Assembly: GCF_900314615.1 (NCBI RefSeq)
Contig: NZ_OMWA01000035.1
Coordinates: 1-13,723 of the forward strand
Length of the DNA stretch: 13,723 nucleotides
DNA from: an uncultured Methanobrevibacter sp.
Lineage (GTDB): Archaea; Methanobacteriota; Methanobacteria; Methanobacteriales; Methanobacteriaceae
Direction of reading: 5' to 3'
Shown one piece after another: positions 1 to 10,700 of the stretch. The translations under genes and the position numbers were made by a program. Positions within the stretch are counted from its first letter, which is position 1. Each line of letters starts with the position of its first letter. The notes beneath the pieces are model-generated. The model saw only the letters and a list, made by a program, of their open reading frames with translations, had not been told where the DNA came from and did not search any database.

Positions 1-245
1 AGACCAAAAATGGAATTCTAACATTTTTAGACTTCCAAATGCAAAACTGGACACAAAATCACATAAAAATTAAATAAGCCTATAAAATTTTACAGACTCT
101 TCACCAAATTATTAACCACATATTGTAATATATTATTTACATATTTTAACTTTAACCATTTTTTAATTAATTCGAAGTAATTATCCCATTGTGTTTTTTC
201 ATAAAGTCACACTTCAAAAATATTTATTATTAATTAAAAAGAGTT
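1..245. other. AT-rich intergenic stretch, no convincing gene
   Basis: This stretch is strongly AT-rich and has stops in all frames after the first 80 bases. The only coding-like signal is an open plus-strand frame from base 3 to a TAA at 75-77, reading as a 24-residue tail that includes GILTFLDFQMQNW. It could be the C-terminus of a gene starting outside the window, but so short a tail cannot be identified, and a second frame is also open to 71-73. A run of six T at 159-164 could end a rightward transcript. I see no RNA gene, tandem repeat or insertion sequence end here. Confidence 0.5.
216..240 (-). terminator. Possible oligo-T termination region for the tetR pair
   Basis: Just past the TGA of the second regulator gene, the minus strand carries two runs of five T (complement of A runs at 236-240 and 216-220) in very AT-rich DNA. 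Archaeal RNA polymerase commonly terminates at such oligo-T tracts without a hairpin. No stable stem-loop is visible, so the call rests only on position and composition. Confidence 0.35.
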
Positions 246-848
246 TCAATGGCATTTGATGGTCTGCCAAGTCATATCAAAATTTTTCTCAAAAATTAAA
301 TCAATGTCTGCATCTGGAAAATTTAACCAATAATATTGAGTTCCCATATACAGGATATGCAATGAATCTACAATGTTTTCGGTTGAGAAGTCCTCGGAGA
401 TTTCATTTTGCCTTTTACCCTCTTCGACAAGATCTGTTAAAAATATTTTAATATCATTTTCTGTTTGTGAAATTATCCTGTTAACGTCATGATGGGCATG
501 ACCTATTGATGTTAAAAGAAGAATTACACTGCTATAATTGATTTTTTCATTGATGCTTTCAATTTCCACACCTTTAATATAGTGATGTAAAATATTGAGC
601 AATGTGTCATGGATTCTGTCCTTTGATGAACCTTCAAGAATGATTTTATCTAAATCGACTTTAATATAATCCACCATATATTTTTGAAGAATTGCTTCAA
701 ACAGGTCGTTTTTATCTGAAAAATAATAATATATGCCGCCTGTTGTCAGTCCTGTATAATTTCGAATTTCACTAATTGAAATATCAATTGATTCCTTCTC
801 CAATATTAGTTTTAGTGTTTTTTCAGCAATCAAGTCTTTGGTGTTCAT
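246..848 (-). CDS. TetR/AcrR-family transcriptional regulator, promoter-distal paralogue
   Basis: This 200-residue protein has the usual size and layout of a TetR-family repressor. An N-terminal helix-turn-helix covers residues about 24-46: ISISEI, then the turn G33, then the recognition helix with GGIYYYF and the S-D-K cap at 44-46. A helical C-terminal ligand-binding and dimerisation domain follows. Such proteins normally bind operator DNA as dimers and release it on binding a small molecule; the ligand here cannot be told. The ATG at 848 is supported because the first residues (MNTK-LI-E-TLKL) align exactly with the paralogue upstream. The gene lies 20 bp downstream of that paralogue and is about 41% identical to it by hand alignment, so the two look like a tandem duplication in one transcript. 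The ribosome binding site is weak (GAGTGG about 6 bases before the ATG), so translation may depend on coupling. The family call is firm, the role open. Confidence 0.93.
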   Translation of the reverse strand: MNTKDLIAEKTLKLILEKESIDISISEIRNYTGLTTGGIYYYFSDKNDLFEAILQKYMVDYIKVDLDKIILEGSSKDRIHDTLLNILHHYIKGVEIESINEKINYSSVILLLTSIGHAHHDVNRIISQTENDIKIFLTDLVEEGKRQNEISEDFSTENIVDSLHILYMGTQYYWLNFPDADIDLIFEKNFDMTWQTIKCH

Positions 849-868
849 CTAACCACTCGTGTTTTAAG

Positions 869-1477
869 TTATTCTGTGAATTTTATCTTTTCCCATTCCA
901 AATCAAAATTATCTTCGAAGTCCTGAATCATATCATCAATTAAATATACTTCCCATTTATATTGAATTCCCATGTACATGATAATTAATGACTCTACAAT
1001 GTCTTCGGTTGAGAAGTCCTGTCTAATTTGTCTGTTTTTTTGACCTTCTACTATAATTTCTGTTAGAAAATCCTTCACTTCATTTAGAATACTATGGCTT
1101 AACTCCCCATAATGTTCATAAGCAAATCCGTCTCCTGTTAAAACCAGCAATATTGACCTGTAGTCTATTTCACCATCAATCGATTCAATCCGGATTCCGG
1201 TTTCTTTTTGCCTGAAAATTTCAGCCATGACATCATGGATTTTTTCTTTTGCATTACCATTTATCTGTCTGAGTTTGTCTATATTGAATCTGTAATAATT
1301 CATATAATATTTTTCAATAAGTTCATCGTATATTTCTTCCTTATTTGAAAAATAGTGATATATTCCACCAATTGCAATTCCGGAGGATGCACTTATTTCT
1401 CTAATAGAAATGAGAGAGTCTTGTTTTTCTATCATTAATTTTAAAGTATTTTCTAAAATTAACTGTTTTGTATTCAT
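869..1477 (-). CDS. TetR/AcrR-family transcriptional regulator, promoter-proximal paralogue
   Basis: This 202-residue TetR-family protein is the first gene of a leftward pair. The helix-turn-helix spans residues about 24-46 (ISIREI, G33, GGIYHYF, S-N-K), followed by a helical C-terminal domain. The stretches IESIDGEIDY and QDFSTEDIVESL match the downstream paralogue closely (IESINEKINY, EDFSTENIVDSL), so the two share the same ligand-domain scaffold, though the residues between differ. No Shine-Dalgarno sequence precedes the ATG at 1477 (the upstream bases are AAATTGTTTAATGT), so it may be translated from a short or absent leader. Two operator-like motifs lie 43-95 bp upstream, which fits autorepression, the commonest TetR arrangement. 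The same DNA is the upstream region of the divergent giant adhesin gene, making that gene a candidate target. Whether the two paralogues form heterodimers cannot be seen. The family call is firm, the target inferred. Confidence 0.93.
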   Translation of the reverse strand: MNTKQLILENTLKLMIEKQDSLISIREISASSGIAIGGIYHYFSNKEEIYDELIEKYYMNYYRFNIDKLRQINGNAKEKIHDVMAEIFRQKETGIRIESIDGEIDYRSILLVLTGDGFAYEHYGELSHSILNEVKDFLTEIIVEGQKNRQIRQDFSTEDIVESLIIMYMGIQYKWEVYLIDDMIQDFEDNFDLEWEKIKFTE

Positions 1478-1490
1478 ACATTAAACAATT

Positions 1491-1517
1491 TATATTTTAT
1501 AGTTATTAAATGATATA
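1491..1517 (-). promoter_or_regulatory. Candidate leftward promoter of the tetR pair
   Basis: On the minus strand two TATA-like elements stand before the first regulator: TATATCATT (1517-1509) and TATAAAATA (1501-1493). The first would place the transcript start near 1487, about 10 bases before the ATG. The second is a better TATA match but would start transcription at or inside the gene. The operator-like motif at 1520-1535 directly abuts the upstream element, so a bound repressor could block TBP/TFB. Which box is used is undecided. Confidence 0.4.
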
Positions 1518-1519
1518 GA

Positions 1520-1535
1520 GAACGAACGTTCGGTT
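1520..1535. promoter_or_regulatory. TetR-type operator-like site 1
   Basis: The sequence GAACGAACGTTCGGTT contains the perfect 10-base palindrome CGAACGTTCG, the kind of inverted repeat TetR dimers typically bind. It shares 14 of 16 bases with site 2, centred 37 bp away. It sits next to the proposed leftward TATA element, the right place for autorepression of the tetR pair. No binding data are implied; the call rests on symmetry, repetition and position. Confidence 0.6.
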
Positions 1536-1556
1536 GAAGTGTAAAATTAATTTTAA

Positions 1557-1572
1557 GAACAAACGTTCTGTT
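1557..1572. promoter_or_regulatory. TetR-type operator-like site 2
   Basis: GAACAAACGTTCTGTT matches site 1 at 14 of 16 positions in the same orientation, but its own symmetry is weaker (core AACGTT only). The centre-to-centre distance of 37 bp is about 3.5 helical turns, so proteins on the two sites would lie on opposite faces of the DNA. It is the copy nearer to the adhesin gene, roughly 55-80 bp upstream of that gene's candidate TATA box. It could be a second autoregulatory site or the site of the other paralogue. Confidence 0.5.
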
Positions 1573-1626
1573 ATATTGGAAAATAAAAACTGAATTTATA
1601 GTTTTAATTCATCAAACAACAATAAT

Positions 1627-1635
1627 TTTATAAAA
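1627..1635 (+). promoter_or_regulatory. Candidate TATA box of the giant adhesin gene
   Basis: TTTATAAAA is close to the archaeal TATA consensus. It would start transcription near 1657, leaving a leader of roughly 55-60 bases that includes the ribosome binding site. TATA-like alternatives occur near 1594-1601 and 1682-1688; the latter would start transcription at about the ATG and leave no room for the ribosome binding site. Confidence 0.4.
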
Positions 1636-1701
1636 CAATAAAAGGAAAAATATTATTGAGTAAATTTTTTGAATGAATATTCTATAATTACTTACAAATT
1701 T

Positions 1702-1706
1702 GAGGT
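1702..1706 (+). promoter_or_regulatory. Ribosome binding site fixing the adhesin start
   Basis: GAGGT, complementary to the usual 16S rRNA 3' end, ends 8 bases before the ATG at 1715. Together with the perfect signal peptide that follows, it decides the start codon of the giant gene. Confidence 0.8.
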
Positions 1707-1714
1707 ATTTTAAA

Positions 1715-1789
1715 ATGAAGAAAAAAACGATAGGGATATTGCTGATAATCCTTGTATTGTTTATAAGTATTGGCGCAATTTCAGCGGCT
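1715..1789 (+). other. Signal peptide
   Basis: Residues 1-25 show three lysines (2-4), a hydrophobic core from I6 to I19 rich in Ile, Leu and Val, and an A-I-S-A-A end with cleavage likely after A24 or A25. This marks the protein for Sec export. There is no lipobox cysteine. Confidence 0.88.
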
Positions 1790-4700
1790 GATGCTAATGA
1801 AACATTAATGGAAGAAGTCAGCGATACCGAGATAGCAGTGACTTCTGTTGCTGTTGACGAAGACAACGCTATTTCGCCGGAGAGTGAAAGTGGCGGAGAT
1901 GTTGAAATTAATGTAACTGATAGTCGAGATGAAAAATCAATTTCGAATGAGGTGAAGGTAACTTCTAAATCAAATGAGGTGCTTTCCGCTTCAAACGATG
2001 ATGTGCTTAAAGCCGACACAGACTGTTTTTGGTGGGCTGAAAATAATGAATGGTTCGAAGATTTGCGTGACGCAATGGATCATATTAAAGATAGTTCTAG
2101 TAAAACAGGAACAATATATGTTAACGGCGGTACATACACCGAGCTTGACAAAGGAACATGTGGGGACATATATATTCATTTTACAAGTGCGGCAACAATA
2201 ACAATACAGCCGTTTGATGGTCAACAGGTTATTTTCGACGGCACTAAAGAAAAAAATAATTACCTGTTTTGGTTATCTCATAAAGACTTAAAAGTCACAT
2301 TCAATAACATAATATTCAAAAAAGGGCATGCAACAGCTGATGGTGGTGCTATTGAAGTTACTAATGCACAAGTGACATTGAACAACTGTATACTGACTGA
2401 AAATGAAGCCCTTGATTATGGTGGAGCTATAAGTGTGGACGGTGGAACATTTATAGCCAACAATTGCCAGTTCCTAAATAATTGGGCAGAAGATGATGGT
2501 GGAGCTATCTCCTGTGAGGATGATGGTACTGTCGTACTTAATAATTGTTATTTTGAAGGCAATAAAAAGATTAAAGATGGTGTCGAAGAAGAAAACGATT
2601 TCGGAAATGAAGGTGGAGAATCTGGAACCTGGACTTTTAACGACTGCCGATTTAAAGGACATGGTTCCCTTGAAATTGAAGTAGACGCTCCTGCTAAATC
2701 AGTGGAAATAACTCCTGATATTGAATACGGAAAAGAAGAGGTAAATTACGCTGTTTTATATAAAAATGGTAAAGAATATGCTAGAACCGCTTGTAATGAT
2801 GGAGACACTGCAACTTTCTCCGATTTGGAACCAGGCACTTATACAGTTTACATGATGAAAAATTATGAAAAAAGATACGCATATTCTGGAAATGAATTTA
2901 CTATTATAGAACCTAATTTTGTTTTAGATGATAAAGATGTATTTGAAACTTTAAGTGCTGCGGTTAATGCTATTCCTAATGGTGGAAGTGGAGTAATTAC
3001 TGTTGAAGCCGGAACTTACAATGACACTGATAATTTTAACATAGTCATTAGCAATAAAATAGTAACAATTATGCCTAAAGATACTGAATCTCTAATACCG
3101 GTTACTTTTTCAGCCCTTTATGAAAATTATCTGTTGCATGTAGCAGGTTCTAATGCTCAACTCATTTTGGAAGATATAACTATTACTGGTAAATTTTCAA
3201 TGTATGCATTATATATCAATTCTGATTTGGAATGTTCTATTACAGACTGTGAATTTAATAATATTAAAAATTCTCAAAACCAACCTGGAACTCCAATTAA
3301 TGCTCAAAATTCAAAATTAGAAATAAATGGTACTACTTTTGAATTAAACGGCCAAATTAGCTTAATGAATACTGTTGTAACTATAGATGACTGTCATTTC
3401 ACTAACAATACTGGCCGTCAGGGAGGAGCAATTAATGCAAATCCTTCTTCCGATTTAACTGTTACAAACTCAGAGTTTACCCGTAATGATGCAACAACTG
3501 AAGGTGGTGCAATATATGCAACTAATCTTAAAATTGAAGACACTACATTCATGCTAAACACAGCTGAAACTGGAGGAGCTGTTTATATAACTGACAGTAG
3601 CGACAGACTCGTTAATATTACTTCTTGTGTTTTTGATTCCAATATTGCAACTAATCAGAGAAACATATACTCCAAATCACTCACAAGAAAAATTAATTTA
3701 GAGTTTAATGAATATGATTTGGATTTAGCAATGAATGAAAAAGATGCTTCCTATGGTAGCGAGTACATTCTTAATGGTAAATTTGACTGGGGTTCAAATT
3801 TAAATAATACTTTTACTCTTTTATCAGGAACCATAGATGATGAGAATGCTTTCGGAGATTTGCTTACTGTTGAAGATAACAAATTTAATATAAATCTTGG
3901 AGTGCTAACAGGCGGAACACATGAATTAGCCATGGAAGGAATGTATACTCAGGGAGACAGTAATGACCATTTCTATACCCACATGTATTATTCTGATTTA
4001 AATGGAAACGAATTCTATCTAACAAACCCTGCATATCTAAAAGTAGTAATTGCAAAAGCTAAAATATTATTGAATCTTGAAGTAAAAAATGTATTAATAC
4101 CTGAAATACCTGTTTTAAATCTTTATGCTAATTGGGATAATAATTACACAATTTTCATCGGAAATAAATATTATAAGCTTGAAGTTGTAAACGGTAAAGG
4201 TAGCATGCAGCTGACCGGTCTTGATTTAGGTAATTATTCGGTTGTTGCTATGCGCGATGCTGATGAAAACTTTGATCTCGCCATGAATTTTACTACTTTT
4301 TCAGTAAGTAAAACTTACAGCAACTTCCTCGTTGTAAGTACAAATGTGGAATATGATACTTTAGCACAGGCTGTAGCCAATTCCGGCAATGAAGATACAA
4401 TATATGTTAAAAACGGCACATATAAAGACACAAAAGTAGTAATATCCAATAAGACTTTAGATATTATTGCACTGGAAACTGTGGTCTTTGATGCTCAGGG
4501 CGGCGATGCGAATTTCATAATTGTAAATGAAAATGCTGAAGTCTATATTTATGGTATAGCATTCAGAGGAATTCACAACAGAAATACAAATTATGGAGCT
4601 ATAGTCAATCACGGAGATCTTTCACTAGATTCATGTAATTTTACAGACAATAAGATTACAAAAACATCATTTGCTGGAAATGGTGGAGCCGCCATATTTA

Positions 4701-7700
4701 GTGACGGAGAATCACTGGAAATTGACAACTGTAATTTCATAAACAATGTCGCTCCTTTAAAAGTAAGTACTGCAGCAGTCACATCATTGGGTTATGAAGA
4801 TATTTCAATCACAGATTCCAAATTCATAAACAACACTGCACGTGAAGGAGGAGCAGTTCACTTTAAAAACATAGCTCAATTTGAATCAGCAATCTATTCA
4901 TGTGATTTTGAACAGAATACTGCTGTTAAAGGATCTGCAATATATGTCGGAAACAATTCAAGATATGCATCTGTAAGTCTATCTAATTTCATTAAAAACA
5001 ACATCAAAAATAGTTTAGGAGAAAAAGCCCAACTTGAAGGTGGAGTAATATATGTCAATGGAAACACTACCGAGGTAACAATTGACATAGGATTATCCAA
5101 CTTTGAAAACAACGCCAACAAAGATGTGGACGGAGGAGTCTTATGTCTTGACGGAAGTTCAAATGCATTCATTGAAGGCTGTACCTTCAATAACAATAGC
5201 GGTAAGTTGGGTTCTGCAATTTTAATCAAAAACCCTAATAATGAAAAACTCACATTAATTATAGATAGCAGTTCATTTACAGATAACCATGCAACAACTG
5301 GAGCTGTTGCAACCTCTCCTAAAGTTATAGCACTCATTGAAGAGTGTATTTTTATGAATAACACTGGAGAAAACAGGCATGTTTACAGCAACGGATTTAC
5401 TGTGGCTCATGATACTGTTTTTGAAATTACCAATGCTAACTTAAAAGCATCAACTGTTTCATATGGTAATGACTCAATAATCAAAGGTACAGCAGATCCT
5501 GGTGTCAATATCTACACATTAGCAAACTTAACCGTTGATGGTGAAAATGTCACTGCAGAAATTAAAAACAATGCATTTACCTATAATGCAGGTGTATTGA
5601 ATCATGGAAAACATACAGCTGTTTTAAACAATATTGTAGATATGAACAATAATACCTACTTGATGGATAGTATAAGTGTTACTTTCAAAGTTAACCGTAT
5701 AGGCATTGAATTAAATGTTTCTGTTGACAATATTACCTATGGTGAAACCCTGAAAGTCGTTGAAACATTGCCTTCCACTGCTTCAGGTAGAATAAGTTAT
5801 CAATTGAATGGAAAAGAATACACAAAAGATGAACTCGAATCATTGAAATTAGATGCAGGAAAATATACCCTAGTAGCTACCTACAATAATGACGATTACG
5901 CACCTTCATCTTCCACCATCAATTTTGAAGTATATAAAGCCAATCCGACCATATCTGTAGAGGATGTGGAAGTAGAAGATAATGGTACCGTTATTGTAAA
6001 CATAAAAACAAATGTTCCATCAATCTATACAATAGAAATTGGAGATTACAAAACTGATAAATATGTTAACGGTAGCAGAGCTGTTGAAATAGATGAAATA
6101 TTTGAACCTGGAACCTACACAATCAAAGTCACTTCACAGGAACGTGTAAACTACAAATCAAATTCCACTGAGGCTACTTTGAAAGTCACTAAAAATATTC
6201 CGGTAGTCACATTAAGTGCCTCCAATAAAGTCACATCTCCAAATGAGGCTATTGTCGGTGTTTCAGCTCCGGAAAATGCAGTAGGAAATATCACATACAC
6301 AATAACAGATTCAAATAAAAACATTGTTAAAACCCTAACCCAATCCTGCAGAGACGATTTAATCGTTTCCGATTTGGATGACGGAGACTATGAAATCAAT
6401 GCAGTATTTGAAGGTGATGATTTATACTATTCAACCAGCAATATCAAAATGGCTCCATTATCCATTATGAGGTCTGTGAATAATGAAGATATCCGCACTT
6501 CTGAAGAAGATGAGTACGATGAGGAATATTACTATCCATTCATATACCAGGAAGATGAAGATTCAGATTATGAATATTATGAAACCCTGGAAGAAGCAAT
6601 AGATGCGGCTTCATTAATGGGAGGAATCATTACAGTTAGAGGAGGAACCTATTATTACGAAGATGGAAACGCCGGTATTGATATTGAAGGAGAAGCAGAA
6701 ATAACAATCAGAGCTTTTGCAGGCGAAGAGGTTATTTTTGACTGTCAACATGAAAGTGACTTCCTGTATTTAACATATGATACTGAAGTAGAGATAATTG
6801 AGGCAGCTCCACCTATTCCTATTATATATACCACAGAAGGGCCTACCATTACACTTGAAAACATTACCGTAATCAACGGATATGCCAACAGTGATGGTGG
6901 AGTTATCGAAATGGATGCAGGTAGTTTAACATTGCTGAACTGTAATTTCTACAATAACGAAGCTGAATATGGTGGAGTAATATATATCGGTTCACTTACT
7001 TCAGATCAGGATGCGGACGTCATTGCATATAACACTACATTTATAAACAATATTGCAAGATCTGAAGGTGGAGCAATCTATATTTCAGAAGGTCTTGAAC
7101 AGTTCGTATCAGCTTCATTTTACGCATGTACATTTTTAGACAACTACCAAGGTGAAGATGATGAGAGAACTATGAATTACTTTGCTGGTGATGCTGCTGA
7201 TGAAATAGTTAAGAAAGCTTGTATATTTAACGCTAAGGATACAGTAAAATGGTCAATGGATAAAATCAACCAGACAGTAACTGTTATCGGTACATCTACT
7301 GATATCTTCGATTCAATCGTTTTATTGTACTTCGATCATATACCATTATACTCAATTTACAATAACGGTTCCCAAACATTTAATGTCACTTTCGAGGACG
7401 TAATGGGCGGAAACTACACTATAGGTGTAATGAATGACCATGACCTCAATACATATATCTTTAAAGATGCATCATTTGAAATGAGAGTGCCAAACTTCAT
7501 CATATCCGCAGATGAGGTATATGAAAACTTAACTGATGCTATTGGCAATGTTACAGATAATGGTATTATTTATGCAAATGCAAATTATCATATTGATGAG
7601 AATATGGAAATTGACATTAGCAAATCTTTCACACTTACCAATTTCAGAGACCGCGTGGTTGTTTTCGATGGAAACAGCACAAACTGGTTCTTTACAGTGG

Positions 7701-10700
7701 CTGAAGGATGCAATGTTGTAATTGAAAACATTGAGTTTGTTGATGGAGGCATAAAAGATCATGCATCAATTGAAAATTACGGCAGTTTAACACTTAAAAA
7801 CTGTTCTTTCACAGGTTTTGAAACCGAGACAATCATATACAATTCCGGTTCCTTAAATATAACAGACGGTGTATTTTCACTTAATTCCATTAACAATGCG
7901 ATTGTCTTGAATAATGGAAAATTATTCATCGACGGAGCTGAATTCTCAAGCAATGTCATAAATACAAATTCTGTTGTCTACAACAATGGAAATGCAGAAA
8001 TTGTTGCTTCCAATTTCACAGAAAACATCAATAACGGAAATGGTGGTGCAATATATAACAAAAAATCATTAACCATTAAAGACACAGTTTTCAATGAAAA
8101 TGAAGGCATAAATGGCGGAGCTGTTTATAATGAAGGTACATTAGAAGTCTTAAACTCTACTTTTGAAGATAACACTGCAAACGGATATGGTGGTGCAATT
8201 TTCAATGACGGTGAAGCAAACATAGCTAATTCATCATTTAGCGGAGGATTCAGTGAAAAGGACGGAGGTGCCATTTACAATAATAATATACTGATTGTGA
8301 ATAATTCCACATTAGTTGCAAATACCGCAACAGGCAATGGTGGAGCAATCTACAACAACAAAACCCTGAAACTTACAAAATCATTCTTTGGAATTAACTT
8401 CGCTTACGAGTATGCAAACATTTACAATGCAGGCGATGTTCAAGACTTTAGAGATAACACATTCGATTTCTATGATGTGATATTGTACGTACCGGATGGA
8501 GAATACGGCATTCCTACAACAATTACAGGCACACTTGATCCTCAATTCAACATGGACCTTCAATTAACATTACCTGGATTTGTTAACTATAAAGACGCTA
8601 ATGTCACAATTACAGACGGCATATTTGAATATAATACCGGCGTTTTACCAAAAGGCGCTTATGACGTTATATTAAATGAAGTCATTTATGATAAAAACGG
8701 CAACGTTTATTATGGTGAATCAATAAGGGACAGGCTTATCGTAAATAAAGCGAATGTCTACATAAATCTGACTGTAGAGGATATTATCCTTAAAAATTCA
8801 GATATTGGTACCCCTGTTTTAAAAATCAACGCAAGTAAAAACGGAACATTCCAGCTTCTGTTCAATAATAGGCTTTCAACTTTCACTATTGCTGACAGTC
8901 AAGCTGAAATAACATTGGACAGTGTTGGAGAAGGAAACTACAGCGTAATGGTTGTCCGTGAAGGTGATGAAAACTATAACGATGCAGCAAACGGAACCAC
9001 ATTCACTGTAAGCGAATATTTAGGCAATTTCATTGTCAACAGTACTGGTGGAAAATTCGATACATTGGCTGAAGCTATCAATAACTCTACAGCTGAAGAC
9101 ATTATTTATGTAATGGAAGGAACTTACAGCGGTTTTGGCTATGCCGCAGGAAATATTGTAGGTAAAAAATTAACCATAATTGCACTTGGAGATGTTGTTT
9201 TTGATCAAAGTACAACTAATTTAGGGTTTATAAACACTACTGGAGACTCTGATATTACTATATGTAATGCAGTATTCACCGGATTTAAAACTAACTATAA
9301 GAATGCAGTCTTTTTCAATAGAGGTAATTTGACTTTAGATGGATGTGCCTTTGCCAACAATACTTTAGGAGAAGACAGTGATACCATAGAATTTAAAGCA
9401 TTTATCTATAATGAAGGAAATTTAAATATTGTTAACTCTGAATTTTATGACAATAACATATACCACACTTACCTCGTCACTAGTAAATCTGACATTATCA
9501 TTAATGAATCAACATTTGAAAACAATACAATCGACAGTTGGGGTCGCCTCATTAATATAACTAATGCGAATTCAGCAAAAATCATATCAACCGAATTTGT
9601 TGAAAACACATTAGGATCCGGTGAAGCCATTTTTGTTGAGAAATGTAATGATGTTCTCATTAATGCTGAATTTTACGATAATACTAAAGGAGAAGGTATT
9701 TTTGCAAGGGATAATTCAAAATTGAATATTGAAAATTCAATATTTACAGGAAATGCATTTAGCCGTATAATTGAATCATGGAACAATGTTCAAAATAGTA
9801 TTTCAGGATGTACATTCACAAACAATACTGGTTATTATATTGTTTTAAGTGAAGACAAAAATCTGTCCGTTTCAGAATCCACATTTTTATCCAATACCCT
9901 TTCAGACAACCCACATTCAGGTGAAAGTACATTATTCATTGGATCAGATGTGAATGCTAGTGTCAACGGATGTGTGTTTGCAGAAAATAAGGGAGGCGAT
10001 TGCAGAAACATCTATAGTGAGAACCCTAATGTGAACATTACCCATACAACCTTTGATACTGAAAACGTCGATTATGCTGTTAGTGATATTGACTACGGAA
10101 AAACTGAAACAATTAACGGTACTATTGATATTGGTACAAACTTCGACTTCAATGTCAATTTAAACATTAACAACAAAGTCTATCCAGTCAAAGTAACTAA
10201 CAATAAATTCACCTACACTTTAAGCAATCTAACAGGTGGAGACTATGATGTGGTATTAACTGCACAAGACAGAGATTCAAACACATTTGTATTTAATCAA
10301 ATAACCAAAACATTCACTGTCAATCGTATAGATCCTGGATTAAAAGTTACAATATCAAATATTACTCAGGGTGAAAAATTAGAAGTTAATGCTGAACTCA
10401 TCAATAATGCTACCGATAAGATTCTCTATCAATTGGATGGAAAATGGTATAACAAGACTCAGCTTGAAAATCTCACATTGACCCATGGTAACTATTTAGT
10501 TGCAGCATCATATGGTGGAAATAAAAACTACTATCCAGTCGGTATACCAGTTTATGTGGAAGTTTACAAAACCACTCCAAACATAACTGTAAGTGATGCT
10601 GAAGCTAACTATGGTGAAGATATTGAAATTAATGTAAAAGTCGACGTTGCTGATTATTATACCGTATTTATAAACGACAGCTACGATGATGCAGTTTCAT

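Larger units (their letters stand above)
2024..6484 (+). repeat. First copy of the large composite unit (residues about 104-1591)
   Basis: Order: beta-helix 1, Ig, beta-helix 2, two Ig, beta-helix 3, four Ig. The same order recurs at 6542-11119 with matching junction sequences, for example EPNFVLDDKDVFETL against VPNFIISADEVYENL, and GNYSVVAMRDADENF against GNYSVMVVREGDENY. The offset between matching points grows from about 1508 to 1568 residues, then settles near 1543-1547. The copies are therefore old and diverged, with small insertions and deletions. Confidence 0.75.

Noticed and set aside
3..77. Possible C-terminal tail of a plus-strand gene entering from the left
   Set aside because: Only 24 codons are visible, a second frame is also open there, and no family can be recognised; mentioned under the intergenic entry but not called as a gene.
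1612..2019. 135-codon minus-strand open frame across the adhesin start
   Set aside because: It is antisense to the signal peptide and acidic linker; its Ser/Thr-rich product is what the complement of Glu/Asp/Asn-rich codons gives, and it would overlap the promoter and ribosome binding site of a clear gene.
4894..5364. 156-codon minus-strand open frame
   Set aside because: It lies wholly opposite beta-helix 3 and has no recognisable domain; the plus-strand frame is certain here.
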